This document shows, one piece after another, positions 16,794 to 23,707 of a stretch of 64,000 nucleotides of DNA; positions within the stretch are counted from its first letter, which is position 1, and each line of letters starts with the position of its first letter. Source of the stretch: Cytobacillus sp. NJ13. GTDB taxonomy: Bacteria > Bacillota > Bacilli > Bacillales > Cytobacillaceae. Under the pieces are notes generated by a model. It searched no databases, was not told the DNA's origin, and was given only the letters and a program-made list of their open reading frames with translations. The position numbers were made by a program, and so were the translations under genes. The DNA lies in contig JAUCFP010000006.1 of NCBI GenBank assembly GCA_030348385.1, positions 2,986,001 through 3,050,000 of the forward strand, given 5' to 3'.

Positions 16794-17852
16794 TTATTGG
16801 AGATAGATCTCATCAAATGTTCCGCCATCATTAAAGTGGGTTTCCTGTGCTTTTTGCCAGCCTCCAAATTCTTCATCTACTGTAACAAATTCAATATCAG
16901 CAAACTGGTCGGCGTATTTCTTCAGCACTTCAGTATTTCTCGGTCTGTAATAGTTCTTTGCTGCAATTTCCTGTCCGGTTTCACTGTATAAATACTTTAA
17001 ATAAGCTTCTGCTGCTTCAGCCGTTCCTTTTTTCTCTGCTATTTTATCCACGATTGCTACTGGCGGCTCCGCAAGAATACTGATCGATGGATTCACAATT
17101 TCAAATTTGTCTTTTCCAAGCTCATTGATGGATAAGTAGGCTTCATTTTCCCAAGCTATAAGAACATCTCCTAGCTCCCGCTGAACAAATGTATTCGTTG
17201 AATCACGTGCCCCTGAATCAAGAACCTCCACATTCTGATATAAATTCTTCACAAAATCTTTGATCTGCTTTTCGTCTCCATTAAACTGCTTGCTCGCATA
17301 GGCCCATGCCGCAAGATAATTCCATCTTGCTCCTCCTGATGTTTTCGGATTAGGTGTAATCACCGAAACATCTTCCCTGGTCAGGTCATCCCAATCTTGA
17401 ATATTTCTTGGATTCCCTTTTCTGACCAAAAAGACAATTGTGGATGTATAAGGAGTAGAATTATCATCCAGCCTTTTCTGCCAGTCTTTATCGATGATTC
17501 CCCGCTTATTGGCAATTTCATCAATATCATAGGCAAGCGCCAAAGTGACCACATCCGCTTCAAGCCCGTCAATGACCGATCTTGCCTGCTTTCCGGAACC
17601 GCCATGTGACTGCTGAATCGTCACATCCTGCCCTGTTTCTTCCTTCCAATACTTGATAAACTCCTGATTGAACTCCTGATAAAGCTCTCGTGTCGGATCA
17701 TAGGAAACATTCAAAAGTTCTGTCGGATCCTTGCCTGAGCTGCCTCCACCCTCTGCTTTTCCACCGCTTTCCTGACTGCATCCTGTAATAGAAGACAAAA
17801 CCAGCAAACCTGCTGCCAATAAACCTATAAAAGAATTCTTCTTCATACCCAT
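16794..17852 (-). CDS. cysP: Sulfate-binding lipoprotein
   Basis: A 352-residue lipoprotein; lipobox ITGC with C25. Sulfate-binding-protein signatures are present: [20 protein letters not shown] (sulfate contact loop), [16 protein letters not shown] and [11 protein letters not shown]. Named cysP in the enteric sense (substrate-binding); sbp is equally apt, and it is not the B. subtilis CysP permease. The ATG at 17852 is supported by GGGGAG seven bases upstream. A strong hairpin-T-tract stands between this gene and the FbpA-like gene. Confidence 0.93.
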   Translation of the reverse strand: MGMKKNSFIGLLAAGLLVLSSITGCSQESGGKAEGGGSSGKDPTELLNVSYDPTRELYQEFNQEFIKYWKEETGQDVTIQQSHGGSGKQARSVIDGLEADVVTLALAYDIDEIANKRGIIDKDWQKRLDDNSTPYTSTIVFLVRKGNPRNIQDWDDLTREDVSVITPNPKTSGGARWNYLAAWAYASKQFNGDEKQIKDFVKNLYQNVEVLDSGARDSTNTFVQRELGDVLIAWENEAYLSINELGKDKFEIVNPSISILAEPPVAIVDKIAEKKGTAEAAEAYLKYLYSETGQEIAAKNYYRPRNTEVLKKYADQFADIEFVTVDEEFGGWQKAQETHFNDGGTFDEIYLQ

Positions 17853-17881
17853 CCAAAATCTCCCCTTTTGATTGTCTTTAT

Positions 17882-17922
17882 AAAAAAAGACCGCATGCTT
17901 AGTTCACTAAGCACCGGCCTTC
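17882..17922 (-). terminator. Terminator-like hairpin before cysP
   Basis: Minus-strand stem containing TGCTTAG/CTAAGCA capped by TGAA and extended by an AGGCCG/CGGTCT pairing, followed by seven T. It lies 30 bases upstream of cysP inside the operon, so it is a candidate attenuator. Confidence 0.8.
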
Positions 17923-17956
17923 AGTTTATCTGATCAGCTCCATATTCTCTTTGGCA

Positions 17957-18127
17957 TCACTCTTTCTCTCCCTGCCTGGTCATGCTATTGGCGTATTCCC
18001 GCTCAAGGTCAGTTAAGGTTAACTCAAACAGATGGTGCTCACCTTTCTTAAATACTCCGGCACTTATCAGACTGTTAATTAAATATCTCTTTCTGCCTTC
18101 AACTGCCTTTCTTAAATGCTTTGACAC
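17957..18127 (-). CDS. fbpA: FbpA-like small basic protein
   Basis: A 56-residue protein starting with GTG after GGGAGGGAG. SKHLRKAVEGRKRYLINSLI, then SAGVFKKGEHHLFELTLTDL and ERE, closely follows the pattern of the Fur-regulated basic protein FbpA family (basic helix, G-V-F/Y-K-K, then LYELTLSDLE). In B. subtilis FbpA is an iron-sparing factor thought to help the small RNA FsrA. Here no Fur box was recognised; instead the gene heads the sulfate transporter operon behind an AGGAAT-type box. Therefore it may be a sulfur-responsive member of the family. Assignment is from my recognition of the family pattern, without a database search. Confidence 0.7.
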   Translation of the reverse strand: MSKHLRKAVEGRKRYLINSLISAGVFKKGEHHLFELTLTDLEREYANSMTRQGEKE

Positions 18128-18560
18128 CTAACTCCCTCCCTGATTTACTCAATCAATAGCTCCCTTTGCTGCAAGTGCTTTTGGTTGACCAATCAGCGAA
18201 CAATCATAATTCCTATTAAACCTATAATCTTAATCATATTACTCGGTTTTTATTGCATATGTTACTCATAAATTTCTTTTTTCCATTCACCCCCAGAAAG
18301 AAAGTAATACCCATAATACACAGCGGTTTACTCGGAATAATGGTGTAAAAAAAGACCCTGCGGTTCCTATAGAACAGAAGGGCCTTTGGTTTTCCAATCG
18401 GCGATTGATTTGAAGTTCTTATTAGAAATGAATTTACAATGAATTATTAGAAAAGTCAATCCTTTTTTCTGCTTTTTCTCAATTTAGCTTCCTTTTCTTT
18501 TTGCTATAAGCAAGCATAGGGCATTCCGACTAAAATCCTGATTTACTCCAGCTAATATAT
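18128..18560. promoter_or_regulatory. Control region of the sulfate operon plus isolated hairpin
   Basis: TAGGAATTAT on the minus strand at 18206-18215 matches the first ten bases of the CymR-like boxes and lies 80 bp before the FbpA-like start. A separate terminator-like hairpin with a T7 tail on the minus strand lies at 18347-18388 (arms GACCCT/AGGGCC and GTTC/GAAC) with no gene reading into it from that side. No further gene is seen. Confidence 0.5.
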
Positions 18561-18620
18561 TTGACTTTAAAAAAATTTTACATTATAGTAATTGATGCAT
18601 CAATAATTGACCTATCAATT
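18561..18620 (+). promoter_or_regulatory. marR promoter with two operators
   Basis: TTGACT (18561-18566), 17-base spacer and TATAGT (18584-18589). Directly downstream are a perfect palindrome ATTGATGCATCAAT (18591-18604) and an abutting imperfect one AATTGACCTATCAATT (18605-18620). Adjacent ATTGA/TCAAT half-sites over the transcription start fit autorepression by the MarR protein encoded next. Confidence 0.75.
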
Positions 18621-18641
18621 ATCTAAAAGGCGGGGGATGCT

Positions 18642-19070
18642 GTGTTCAAATGTTCTAAGGAAGAAGAATTAATTGCCGCCCGGCTGTTTGAGCTCACTAA
18701 GCAGACAATGCCGAAGTTTGAACGCTGTACAGGCATCAGTCAGTCACGGCTTGAGATTCTTCGGGAGCTTTTTGAATCGGAAGAAATTACGCAGCGGGAG
18801 CTTCAGAAAAAGGTGAATATCGATCATGCTGCTGTCACTAGACACCTTAAGCAGCTTGAAGAAAAGGGCATGGTGATCCGCAGGAAAAATCCTGAAGATA
18901 ACCGCTTTACTTACGTCAGCCTGACAGAGGAAGGCAAAACGAAAATTGCTGCTTACTGTGAAGAAAAGCAACGGTTTATTTCCAAAATCCTGAACGGCTT
19001 TTCGGAACTTGAGCGAAGCACACTATTAAACATGCTCACACGCATCCAGGAAAATGTAGATAGATTGTAA
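18642..19070 (+). CDS. MarR family transcriptional regulator
   Basis: A 142-residue winged-helix regulator. Recognition helix region IDHAAVTRHLKQLEEKGMV, wing RRKNPEDNRFTYVSLTEEG, and amphipathic dimerisation helices at both ends. GTG start following a GGGGG ribosome site. Two palindromes over its own start point suggest autoregulation. It precedes a nitroreductase and an ABM monooxygenase with short spacing (36 and 21 bp), so it probably controls a small xenobiotic/quinone or oxidative stress operon. Two cysteines (C4, C23) lie in the N-terminal part and a third in the C-terminal helix, so redox sensing is possible but unproven. Confidence 0.9.
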   Translation: MFKCSKEEELIAARLFELTKQTMPKFERCTGISQSRLEILRELFESEEITQRELQKKVNIDHAAVTRHLKQLEEKGMVIRRKNPEDNRFTYVSLTEEGKTKIAAYCEEKQRFISKILNGFSELERSTLLNMLTRIQENVDRL

Positions 19071-19106
19071 TTTTTACATCCAGAAAAACATAAAGGAGAG
19101 TTAATC

Positions 19107-19742
19107 ATGAATAAAACCATTAGCAATGACTTTAAAGAAATCGTCACAGGCCGCCGTTCCATCCGCAATTATGACCCAACAGTCAAAATCGGCAGAGAAG
19201 AAATGGCTGAAATCCTGGAGGAAGCATCTTTGGCTCCTTCATCTGTTAACCTGCAGCCATGGCGCTTTGTGGTGATCGATTCAAAAGAAGGCAAAGAAAC
19301 ACTGGCACCGCTTGCAAAATTTAATCAAAGGCAAGTAGAGACATCAGCAGCTGTCATTGCCGTCTTTGTTGATATGAAGAGTGAAGCATTCATTGAAAAA
19401 ATTTATGATACAGCTGTTGAAAAAGGATACATGCCAGCTGATGTAAGAGACACGCAGGTGCCATCCATCAAAGGTTTAGTGGAAAACATGACATTCGAGC
19501 AAAAGAAAGATATGAACCTGATCGATGCTGGTCTCGTATCCATGCAGCTCATGCTTGCTGCACGTGCCCATGGCTATGATACAAACCCAATTGGAGGCTA
19601 TGAAAAAGACCGCATCGCTGAAGCATTCCATCTGGACAAGGAACGCTACTACCCTGTCATGCTTATCTCAATCGGCAAAGCCGCTGATCAGGGTTATAAA
19701 TCTGTCCGCCTGCCTGTTGAAGATATCACAGAGTGGAAATAA
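19107..19742 (+). CDS. Nitroreductase family flavoprotein
   Basis: A 211-residue FMN-dependent NAD(P)H oxidoreductase. GRRSIRNYDPTVKI, then ASLAPSSVNLQPWRFVV, are the FMN-binding N-terminal motifs; MLAARAHGYDTNPIGGY lies near the C-terminus. It may reduce quinones or nitro compounds. Ribosome site AAGGAGAG. Second gene of the marR operon. Confidence 0.92.
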   Translation: MNKTISNDFKEIVTGRRSIRNYDPTVKIGREEMAEILEEASLAPSSVNLQPWRFVVIDSKEGKETLAPLAKFNQRQVETSAAVIAVFVDMKSEAFIEKIYDTAVEKGYMPADVRDTQVPSIKGLVENMTFEQKKDMNLIDAGLVSMQLMLAARAHGYDTNPIGGYEKDRIAEAFHLDKERYYPVMLISIGKAADQGYKSVRLPVEDITEWK

Positions 19743-19763
19743 CTCACAAAGGAGAAATATATC

Positions 19764-20063
19764 ATGATCATTATCCATGCTGGCTTTCAAATCCAAATTG
19801 ACAAAGAAAATGACTTTCTGACTGAAATCCGTCCGCTGATCGAGGCTTCCAGAGCAGAAGAAGGCAATATCTCTTATGACCTGGTAAAAGATACAGAAAA
19901 AGCAGGTTCCTATACCATGATGGAATTGTGGAAGGATATGGACGCTGTTAAGTTCCACAACCAGACGGAACATTTTACCTCATTTACAGCGAAAGCTCCT
20001 CAATATTTTTCTGCTCCTCCTCAGGTGAAGGTGTATGATGCACAGTCTGTAGATAAAAAGTAA
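19764..20063 (+). CDS. Antibiotic biosynthesis monooxygenase (ABM) domain protein
   Basis: A 99-residue dimeric ferredoxin-like alpha/beta barrel protein of the ABM superfamily (quinol monooxygenase YgiN-like). The pattern SRAEEGNISYDLVKD, YTMMELWKD and VKFHNQTEHF is characteristic. Likely acts on quinols or aromatic stress compounds with the neighbouring nitroreductase. Ribosome site AAAGGAG. Ends the marR operon at a hairpin terminator. Confidence 0.88.
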   Translation: MIIIHAGFQIQIDKENDFLTEIRPLIEASRAEEGNISYDLVKDTEKAGSYTMMELWKDMDAVKFHNQTEHFTSFTAKAPQYFSAPPQVKVYDAQSVDKK

Positions 20064-20078
20064 ATTATGCAGAAAAAG

Positions 20079-20112
20079 ACGCTTGGGATATAAAATTCCC
20101 AAGCGTTTTATA
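20079..20112 (+). terminator. Terminator of the marR operon
   Basis: Stem ACGCTTGGGA/TCCCAAGCGT, eight-base loop, TTTTAT tail. Confidence 0.85.
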
Positions 20113-20168
20113 ATGGATATACAGTTTCGATTTAATTTACAATCTCTGTCTGGGGGTTTCTAATCTTT

Positions 20169-20309
20169 TTATTTATTGTTCTCTTTCTGATCATGATAAG
20201 CAATGAGAATGACTTCTTCTCCCTTTTCCTCACTTAAGCGCTTTTCCAGATTATGCACCTGCTGCAGATCCCCATCGGACAAATTCGCAAAATGATATTG
20301 TTTATCCAT
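20169..20309 (-). CDS. Small conserved-looking acidic protein
   Basis: A 46-residue frame (MDKQYHFANLSDGDLQQVHN, LEKRLSEEKGEEVILIAYHD) after AGGTGATG. It has an amphipathic helix followed by a hydrophobic strand, and resembles short uncharacterised Bacillus proteins that I recall but cannot name. No function assigned. Confidence 0.6.
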   Translation of the reverse strand: MDKQYHFANLSDGDLQQVHNLEKRLSEEKGEEVILIAYHDQKENNK

Positions 20310-20392
20310 TTTTCATCACCTTTTCGTAATAGGATCCCTAAAGTTTGTGTTTTCCAAGCATTTTTATACACAACAATGCCCGGCTTCAATCT

Positions 20393-20554
20393 CTATTTAA
20401 TCCCCAAAATGGCAATGGCAATGACAGTTAACACCAGGCTCAGCAGCAGTGACATGCCCCAGTGTTTCTTTTCGGTCATTTTGAATAAAACATTCATTAC
20501 TGAACTGATTGCCAGAAAAATAAAGAATACAAATAAAAATATCATAAATTCCAT
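20393..20554 (-). CDS. Small two-helix membrane protein
   Basis: A 53-residue frame with two transmembrane helices (EFMIFLFVFFIFLAISSV and LLLSLVLTVIAIAILGIK) linked by a short basic loop NVLFKMTEKKHWGMS. Its ATG overlaps the stop of the upstream small membrane gene (TAATG), indicating coupled translation. Family not recognised. Confidence 0.6.
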   Translation of the reverse strand: MEFMIFLFVFFIFLAISSVMNVLFKMTEKKHWGMSLLLSLVLTVIAIAILGIK

Positions 20555-20727
20555 TATCGCTTAACCTGCCCTCTGTCCAGTTTCGCAAGGAAATAAGAAG
20601 AGCACCCCATCATCATGCCTCCGAAGATCCCCATGAAACTGCCGGCGACAGTCCAATAGGCAGACAGAAGGATGCCGGACATAAACAAAATCAGCCCTCC
20701 TATAAACAGGGCCATTCCCATTTTCAT
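20554..20727 (-). CDS. Small Gly/Met-rich membrane protein
   Basis: A 57-residue frame with two hydrophobic segments (GMALFIGGLILFMSGILLSA and VAGSFMGIFGGMMMGCSSY) and a short basic tail. Ribosome site GTGGGGA. Coupled to the downstream membrane protein by a one-base overlap, so the two may form a complex. Lies 21 bp behind the acetyltransferase gene and is probably in the same transcript. Confidence 0.6.
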   Translation of the reverse strand: MKMGMALFIGGLILFMSGILLSAYWTVAGSFMGIFGGMMMGCSSYFLAKLDRGQVKR

Positions 20728-20748
20728 TGCTTATCCCCACCTGTTCCA

Positions 20749-21201
20749 CTAGCCTAAATCTTTCACAACCGCCATTTCCTTCCCAAAACGGTGGCCGTGA
20801 TCTGCAAACCCCAAACCTGCATAAAGCTTGTGTGCCCCAAGATTCTCAGGATGGTAGCCTACAGCAAGTTTTTTCGCATTCGGCAGTTTCGCCATCTCCG
20901 CGATCATCAGATCCGTCGCTTTTTTGCCTATTCCCTTGCCTTGGTGCTCCTTATCAACCATAATCCGATAAATCCAGTAAGCATCCAACTCTTCTATACA
21001 TGTATTAAACATTAAGAAGCCGACAGCTTTATCTTCCAAGTAAATCACATACGGCCTCAACGCTGTTTCAAATTTAGATTGCGCAATGGAAACAGCATTT
21101 GGCTCCATATGGGCTTTTTGTTCCTCTGCAAGTTCCAGCAGGCAGCATTTATACCAATTATCTGCTGTTACTTCTTCAATTCTCACTTTGCCAGTATTCA
21201 T
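20749..21201 (-). CDS. GNAT acetyltransferase (spermine/spermidine or BltD-like)
   Basis: A 150-residue GNAT-fold enzyme. Acetyl-CoA loop EHQGKGIGKKATDLMI (Q/RxxGxG/A), preceded by the IYRIMVD strand and followed by LAVGYHPENLGAHKLYAGLG. The arrangement resembles diamine acetyltransferases BltD/PaiA, but substrate cannot be read from sequence. Its ribosome site AGGGGA lies inside the stop region of a 30-codon upstream frame. Confidence 0.85.
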   Translation of the reverse strand: MNTGKVRIEEVTADNWYKCCLLELAEEQKAHMEPNAVSIAQSKFETALRPYVIYLEDKAVGFLMFNTCIEELDAYWIYRIMVDKEHQGKGIGKKATDLMIAEMAKLPNAKKLAVGYHPENLGAHKLYAGLGFADHGHRFGKEMAVVKDLG

Positions 21202-21202
21202 A

Positions 21203-21295
21203 TTAATTTCCCCTTTTCACATTTTGGGGAACCGCTGATTTAATAGGCGTTCTCCCCTTATTTTTATCCATAATAACTAAATTTGTATTTGGCAT
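21203..21295 (-). CDS. 30-residue peptide upstream of the acetyltransferase
   Basis: MPNTNLVIMDKNKGRTPIKS plus AVPQNVKRGN, preceded by a very strong ribosome site AAAAGGAGG. Its stop lies one base before the acetyltransferase ATG. It could be a translated small protein or a leader peptide coupling translation. Not recognised. Confidence 0.45.
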   Translation of the reverse strand: MPNTNLVIMDKNKGRTPIKSAVPQNVKRGN

Positions 21296-21452
21296 AATGA
21301 ACGCCTCCTTTTCTAAATTGCCAGAAAAATACATACCTACTCATTATACTATAATATTCCAATTAATGCGCACATGGGAATTCAGTTATTTTTTCTATAG
21401 AAAGGCCATATATAATATATTGATTCAGCAAAAAAGGGGAGGATGCGATAAT

Positions 21453-21722
21453 ATGCCAGCGAAGCAAATTCGTTTACGGAGAATTCAAAGCCTTGCTCAC
21501 GACATTATGGTAGAAATGAATTCAAAGGAAGACCATAAGAAGAATGACTCATACAGAACAGTGATTGATGACCTTTCACGTGCGATTGGGGAACTATCTG
21601 ATCCATCGGGTGATTTTTCATTGGATTATGTTGAAGAAAAAATAGGCACTGCCCACTATAAGATTTTTAAAAACATGAAAAAACTGACGCCTCTTCGAAA
21701 AACAAAAGAATCAGCAAGATGA
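21453..21722 (+). CDS. Small helical protein of unknown function
   Basis: An 89-residue charged protein (MPAKQIRLRRIQSLAHDIMV...), mostly helical by composition. The ATG at 21453 follows GGGGAGGATG; the frame is open further upstream but without a ribosome site. No family recognised. Terminator hairpin follows. Confidence 0.7.
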   Translation: MPAKQIRLRRIQSLAHDIMVEMNSKEDHKKNDSYRTVIDDLSRAIGELSDPSGDFSLDYVEEKIGTAHYKIFKNMKKLTPLRKTKESAR

Positions 21723-21768
21723 AAATTTTTTGAATGAAACTGATAATTATTATCAATAATAAATAAAG

Positions 21769-21793
21769 AAGGTAACCAAATCGGTTACCCTTT
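21769..21793. terminator. Short bidirectional terminator
   Basis: Stem GGTAACC/GGTTACC between convergent genes, with T-rich sequence on the plus side. Confidence 0.5.
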
Positions 21794-21796
21794 AGC

Positions 21797-21952
21797 TTAA
21801 ACTTCTGGTTCAAACGTTTTACAGTCTGTCTCTTTGCTATTGGACGCCTGCTTGCCTTTATGGCTGACAACGTAAATAGCTTCTGCACCACACTTATTTC
21901 CCTGTTCCCAATAAGTGCAGTTATTTACTTCACAAAGAACATCTTTAGCCAT
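21797..21952 (-). CDS. DUF1540 cysteine-motif protein
   Basis: A 51-residue protein with four cysteines in the pattern CEVNNCTYWEQGNKCGAEAI ... DCKTFEP, as in DUF1540 proteins of spore-formers, probably binding a metal. Ribosome site CAGGAGGTGAT. Family function unknown. Confidence 0.85.
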   Translation of the reverse strand: MAKDVLCEVNNCTYWEQGNKCGAEAIYVVSHKGKQASNSKETDCKTFEPEV

Positions 21953-22011
21953 GTATATCACCTCCTGTTTTATTATTTTTAGCCAGACAGGATGGTGATA
22001 TACTTGCTTGT

Positions 22012-22530
22012 TTAGTTATTTATGTTCCACTCTTCTTTCAAAATCGCATAATAATATTCATCCCACCACTCATCGTCATGAGGAATGCACTTTTTGAAGC
22101 AGCCTTCCCGCCTCATGCCGATTTTCTCCATCACCCGGTAAGATGGCGGATTCTCGGGCTGGCAGGTTGCAATAATCCGGTGAATGCCAAGCTCTTCAAA
22201 GCTATATTTCAGCACTGCATATGCTGCTTCTGATGCGTAGCCTTTATTATAAAACTTCGGATTAAACACCCAGCCAATTTCAAATGTATGATCACCAAAA
22301 TACTTATGAAAAGCAATATGGCCAATCAGTACCTCTTCATTTTTTAAAAGAACGGGAAAATGCTCTGCTTTTTCTGTATTTTTATGGATAAACTCATTAG
22401 CAGCTTTTTCTGTAAAAATACCACCTGGAATGAATTTCATTACTTCTGGATTTGAGGTGTACTCATAAACTGCCTGCCAGTCATCTGACTTGAACTTCCT
22501 TACGGTTAATCTCTTTGTTTTAATGTCCAT
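22012..22530 (-). CDS. RimJ/RimL-type GNAT N-acetyltransferase
   Basis: A 172-residue GNAT protein. N-terminal TKRLTVRKFKSDDWQAVYEY, acetyl-CoA site FYNKGYASEAAYAVLKYSFE and the C-terminal ENPPSYRVMEKIGMRREG are typical of the RimJ/RimL branch, which acetylates protein N-termini or small amines. Single gene, no evident partner. Confidence 0.88.
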   Translation of the reverse strand: MDIKTKRLTVRKFKSDDWQAVYEYTSNPEVMKFIPGGIFTEKAANEFIHKNTEKAEHFPVLLKNEEVLIGHIAFHKYFGDHTFEIGWVFNPKFYNKGYASEAAYAVLKYSFEELGIHRIIATCQPENPPSYRVMEKIGMRREGCFKKCIPHDDEWWDEYYYAILKEEWNINN

Positions 22531-22628
22531 AGTCTTTTCTCCTATTAATAATTTATAAGGAAAGTATTCTTCTTTTCAAAAAAATCTCCTCTAAATCTGG
22601 CAATCTTTCATTTGTATGCCTCATTTAT

Positions 22629-22654
22629 GTTTATTCATAATTAATAAAGTGTAT
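22629..22654 (+). promoter_or_regulatory. SigB-type promoter
   Basis: GTTTAT, 14-base spacer, GTGTAT: one mismatch in each half to the general stress consensus GTTTAA-N12-15-GGGTAT. It lies 39 bp before a general stress protein gene. Confidence 0.6.
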
Positions 22655-22692
22655 ATATACTATGTATCCCAAATAGACAAGGAGAGGTTAAA

Positions 22693-23040
22693 ATGGCATT
22701 AGTAAAAGAGTATAATACAATGGATGAAGCTGTTCAGGCAGCCAACTCTTTGCATGGCAGAGGCGTCTCAGAAAATGAAGTGTTCGTTCTTGCCCATGAT
22801 GATAGCGTAACAGATACGGTAGCCGACCACTCTGAAGCTAAAAAAATTGGCGTGGATGAAACTGGACTGGGGACAGCTTTCAAAAACATGTTCCAAAGCC
22901 AGGGAGATGAACTTCGTTCTAAAATGGAGGAAATTGGATTATCTCAAGCTGAAGCTGAATCATATGAAAAAACACTCGATGAAGGCAAAATTCTGCTGAT
23001 TTGCAAAGATGATAACCAAAGCAGCTTCTTAGGATACTAA
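22693..23040 (+). CDS. yflT: General stress protein (YflT/17M-like)
   Basis: A 115-residue protein of the heat-induced stress protein YflT family: N-terminal half ALVKEYNTMDEAVQAANSLH, GVSENEVFVLAHDD; C-terminal acidic helix. In B. subtilis the relatives (GSP17M, YflT) are SigB-dependent, in agreement with the SigB-type promoter upstream. Ribosome site AAGGAGAGG. Molecular function not known. Confidence 0.85.
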   Translation: MALVKEYNTMDEAVQAANSLHGRGVSENEVFVLAHDDSVTDTVADHSEAKKIGVDETGLGTAFKNMFQSQGDELRSKMEEIGLSQAEAESYEKTLDEGKILLICKDDNQSSFLGY

Positions 23041-23058
23041 ATCATAATAAATTTAACT

Positions 23059-23092
23059 GGTGCAAAGGGTAATCACCCTTTGCACCTTTTTA
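23059..23092 (+). terminator. Terminator of the stress protein gene
   Basis: Stem GGTGCAAAGGGT/ACCCTTTGCACC (interrupted only by the small loop) followed by TTTTT. Confidence 0.9.
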
Positions 23093-23116
23093 TACTGCTG
23101 ACTTTTTTCTGCGCGA

Positions 23117-23146
23117 AAACAGCATCCGTATCGGATGCTGTTTCCA
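23117..23146. terminator. Terminator of the acidic lipoprotein gene
   Basis: Perfect 12-bp stem AAACAGCATCCG/CGGATGCTGTTT with a three-base loop, 16 bp downstream of the minus-strand lipoprotein. Confidence 0.8.
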
Positions 23147-23158
23147 GGTCAGGTTTAT

Positions 23159-23446
23159 TTATTGATTATTATTCTCTTCAGACGGCTCTTCATCCATATC
23201 TGGCTCTTCTTCATCCATACCGGAGCCTCCCTGTTCTTCAGAAGGTTCTTCATCCATATCCGGTTCTTCTTCATCCATATTTTCTTCACTAGGCTCTTCC
23301 GTTACATCTGGTTCCTGGTTATCTTCCTGATTTTCCATTTCCATGTTTTCCTCATCTTCAGGAGGCGGGTCCTGCTCAGAAGCACATCCTGCTAGCATTA
23401 TTCCTGCTCCTAATGGAATCGATAGTAGTAGATTTTTATATTTCAT
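23159..23446 (-). CDS. Acidic repeat lipoprotein
   Basis: A 95-residue lipoprotein: basic start, hydrophobic segment and lipobox LAGC (C21). The mature part is almost only Glu, Asp, Pro, Ser, Met and Asn and includes the repeated unit MDEEEPDMDEEPSEE twice (around residues 57-71 and 76-90) plus a partial copy. Strongly anionic and likely disordered, anchored outside the membrane. A paralogue is encoded at 51117 with a shared leader. No enzymatic domain. Confidence 0.85.
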   Translation of the reverse strand: MKYKNLLLSIPLGAGIMLAGCASEQDPPPEDEENMEMENQEDNQEPDVTEEPSEENMDEEEPDMDEEPSEEQGGSGMDEEEPDMDEEPSEENNNQ

Positions 23447-23450
23447 GTGA

Positions 23451-23480
23451 TGTCATCTCCTTTTGCAGTATTATGTTTCT
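23451..23480 (-). promoter_or_regulatory. Leader shared with the paralogous lipoprotein gene
   Basis: These 30 bases, containing the ribosome site AAAGGAGATGACA, are identical to 51406-51435 upstream of the second acidic lipoprotein. Identity continues with TAAGAC beyond a one-base indel. Such non-coding identity indicates a shared promoter/leader. Confidence 0.6.
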
Positions 23481-23560
23481 ATTAAGACTATTCCCCTATC
23501 CCCGGATGATAAACATGATAAAGCTTCTGGTCCTAATGCAGGAAGTGCCATCAAACAAGC

Positions 23561-23658
23561 TGAACGCACATAAATTTTTTTATCCGCACACAAATCTTGT
23601 CTATCCGCACAGAAAAAATTTTATGTGCACATATATTTCAGCTATCCGCACATAAATC
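23561..23658. repeat. Tandem array of five 20/21-bp units
   Basis: Core [C/T]GCACA occurs at 23565, 23585, 23606, 23626 and 23647, with unit consensus TATCCGCACATAAATCTT. Spacing alternates 20, 21, 20, 21 bp, that is two helical turns, so all cores face the same side of the helix. Intergenic, between the lipoprotein and EAL genes. Confidence 0.75.
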
Positions 23659-23707
23659 TTTTAAATGAATCTTTTTTCGAAAGAAAACTGGTCCATTCCT
23701 GCAAAAT

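Noticed and set aside
18347-18388. Terminator of a gene upstream of the sulfate operon
   Set aside because: No gene reads into it from the T-tract side; it remains an isolated hairpin.
7780-18640. S-box (SAM) riboswitch in the sulfur leaders
   Set aside because: None of the leaders shows the conserved S-box core (AGAG, GGGACTGGCCC, GGCAACC); the control seems to be DNA boxes and plain terminators.
20561-20749. 62-codon frame over the small membrane protein region
   Set aside because: The adjacent frame gives two hydrophobic proteins with a TAATG coupling and a ribosome site, so this frame is a shadow.
23561-23658. CRISPR array
   Set aside because: Units are 20-21 bp with no unique spacers and no cas genes nearby.
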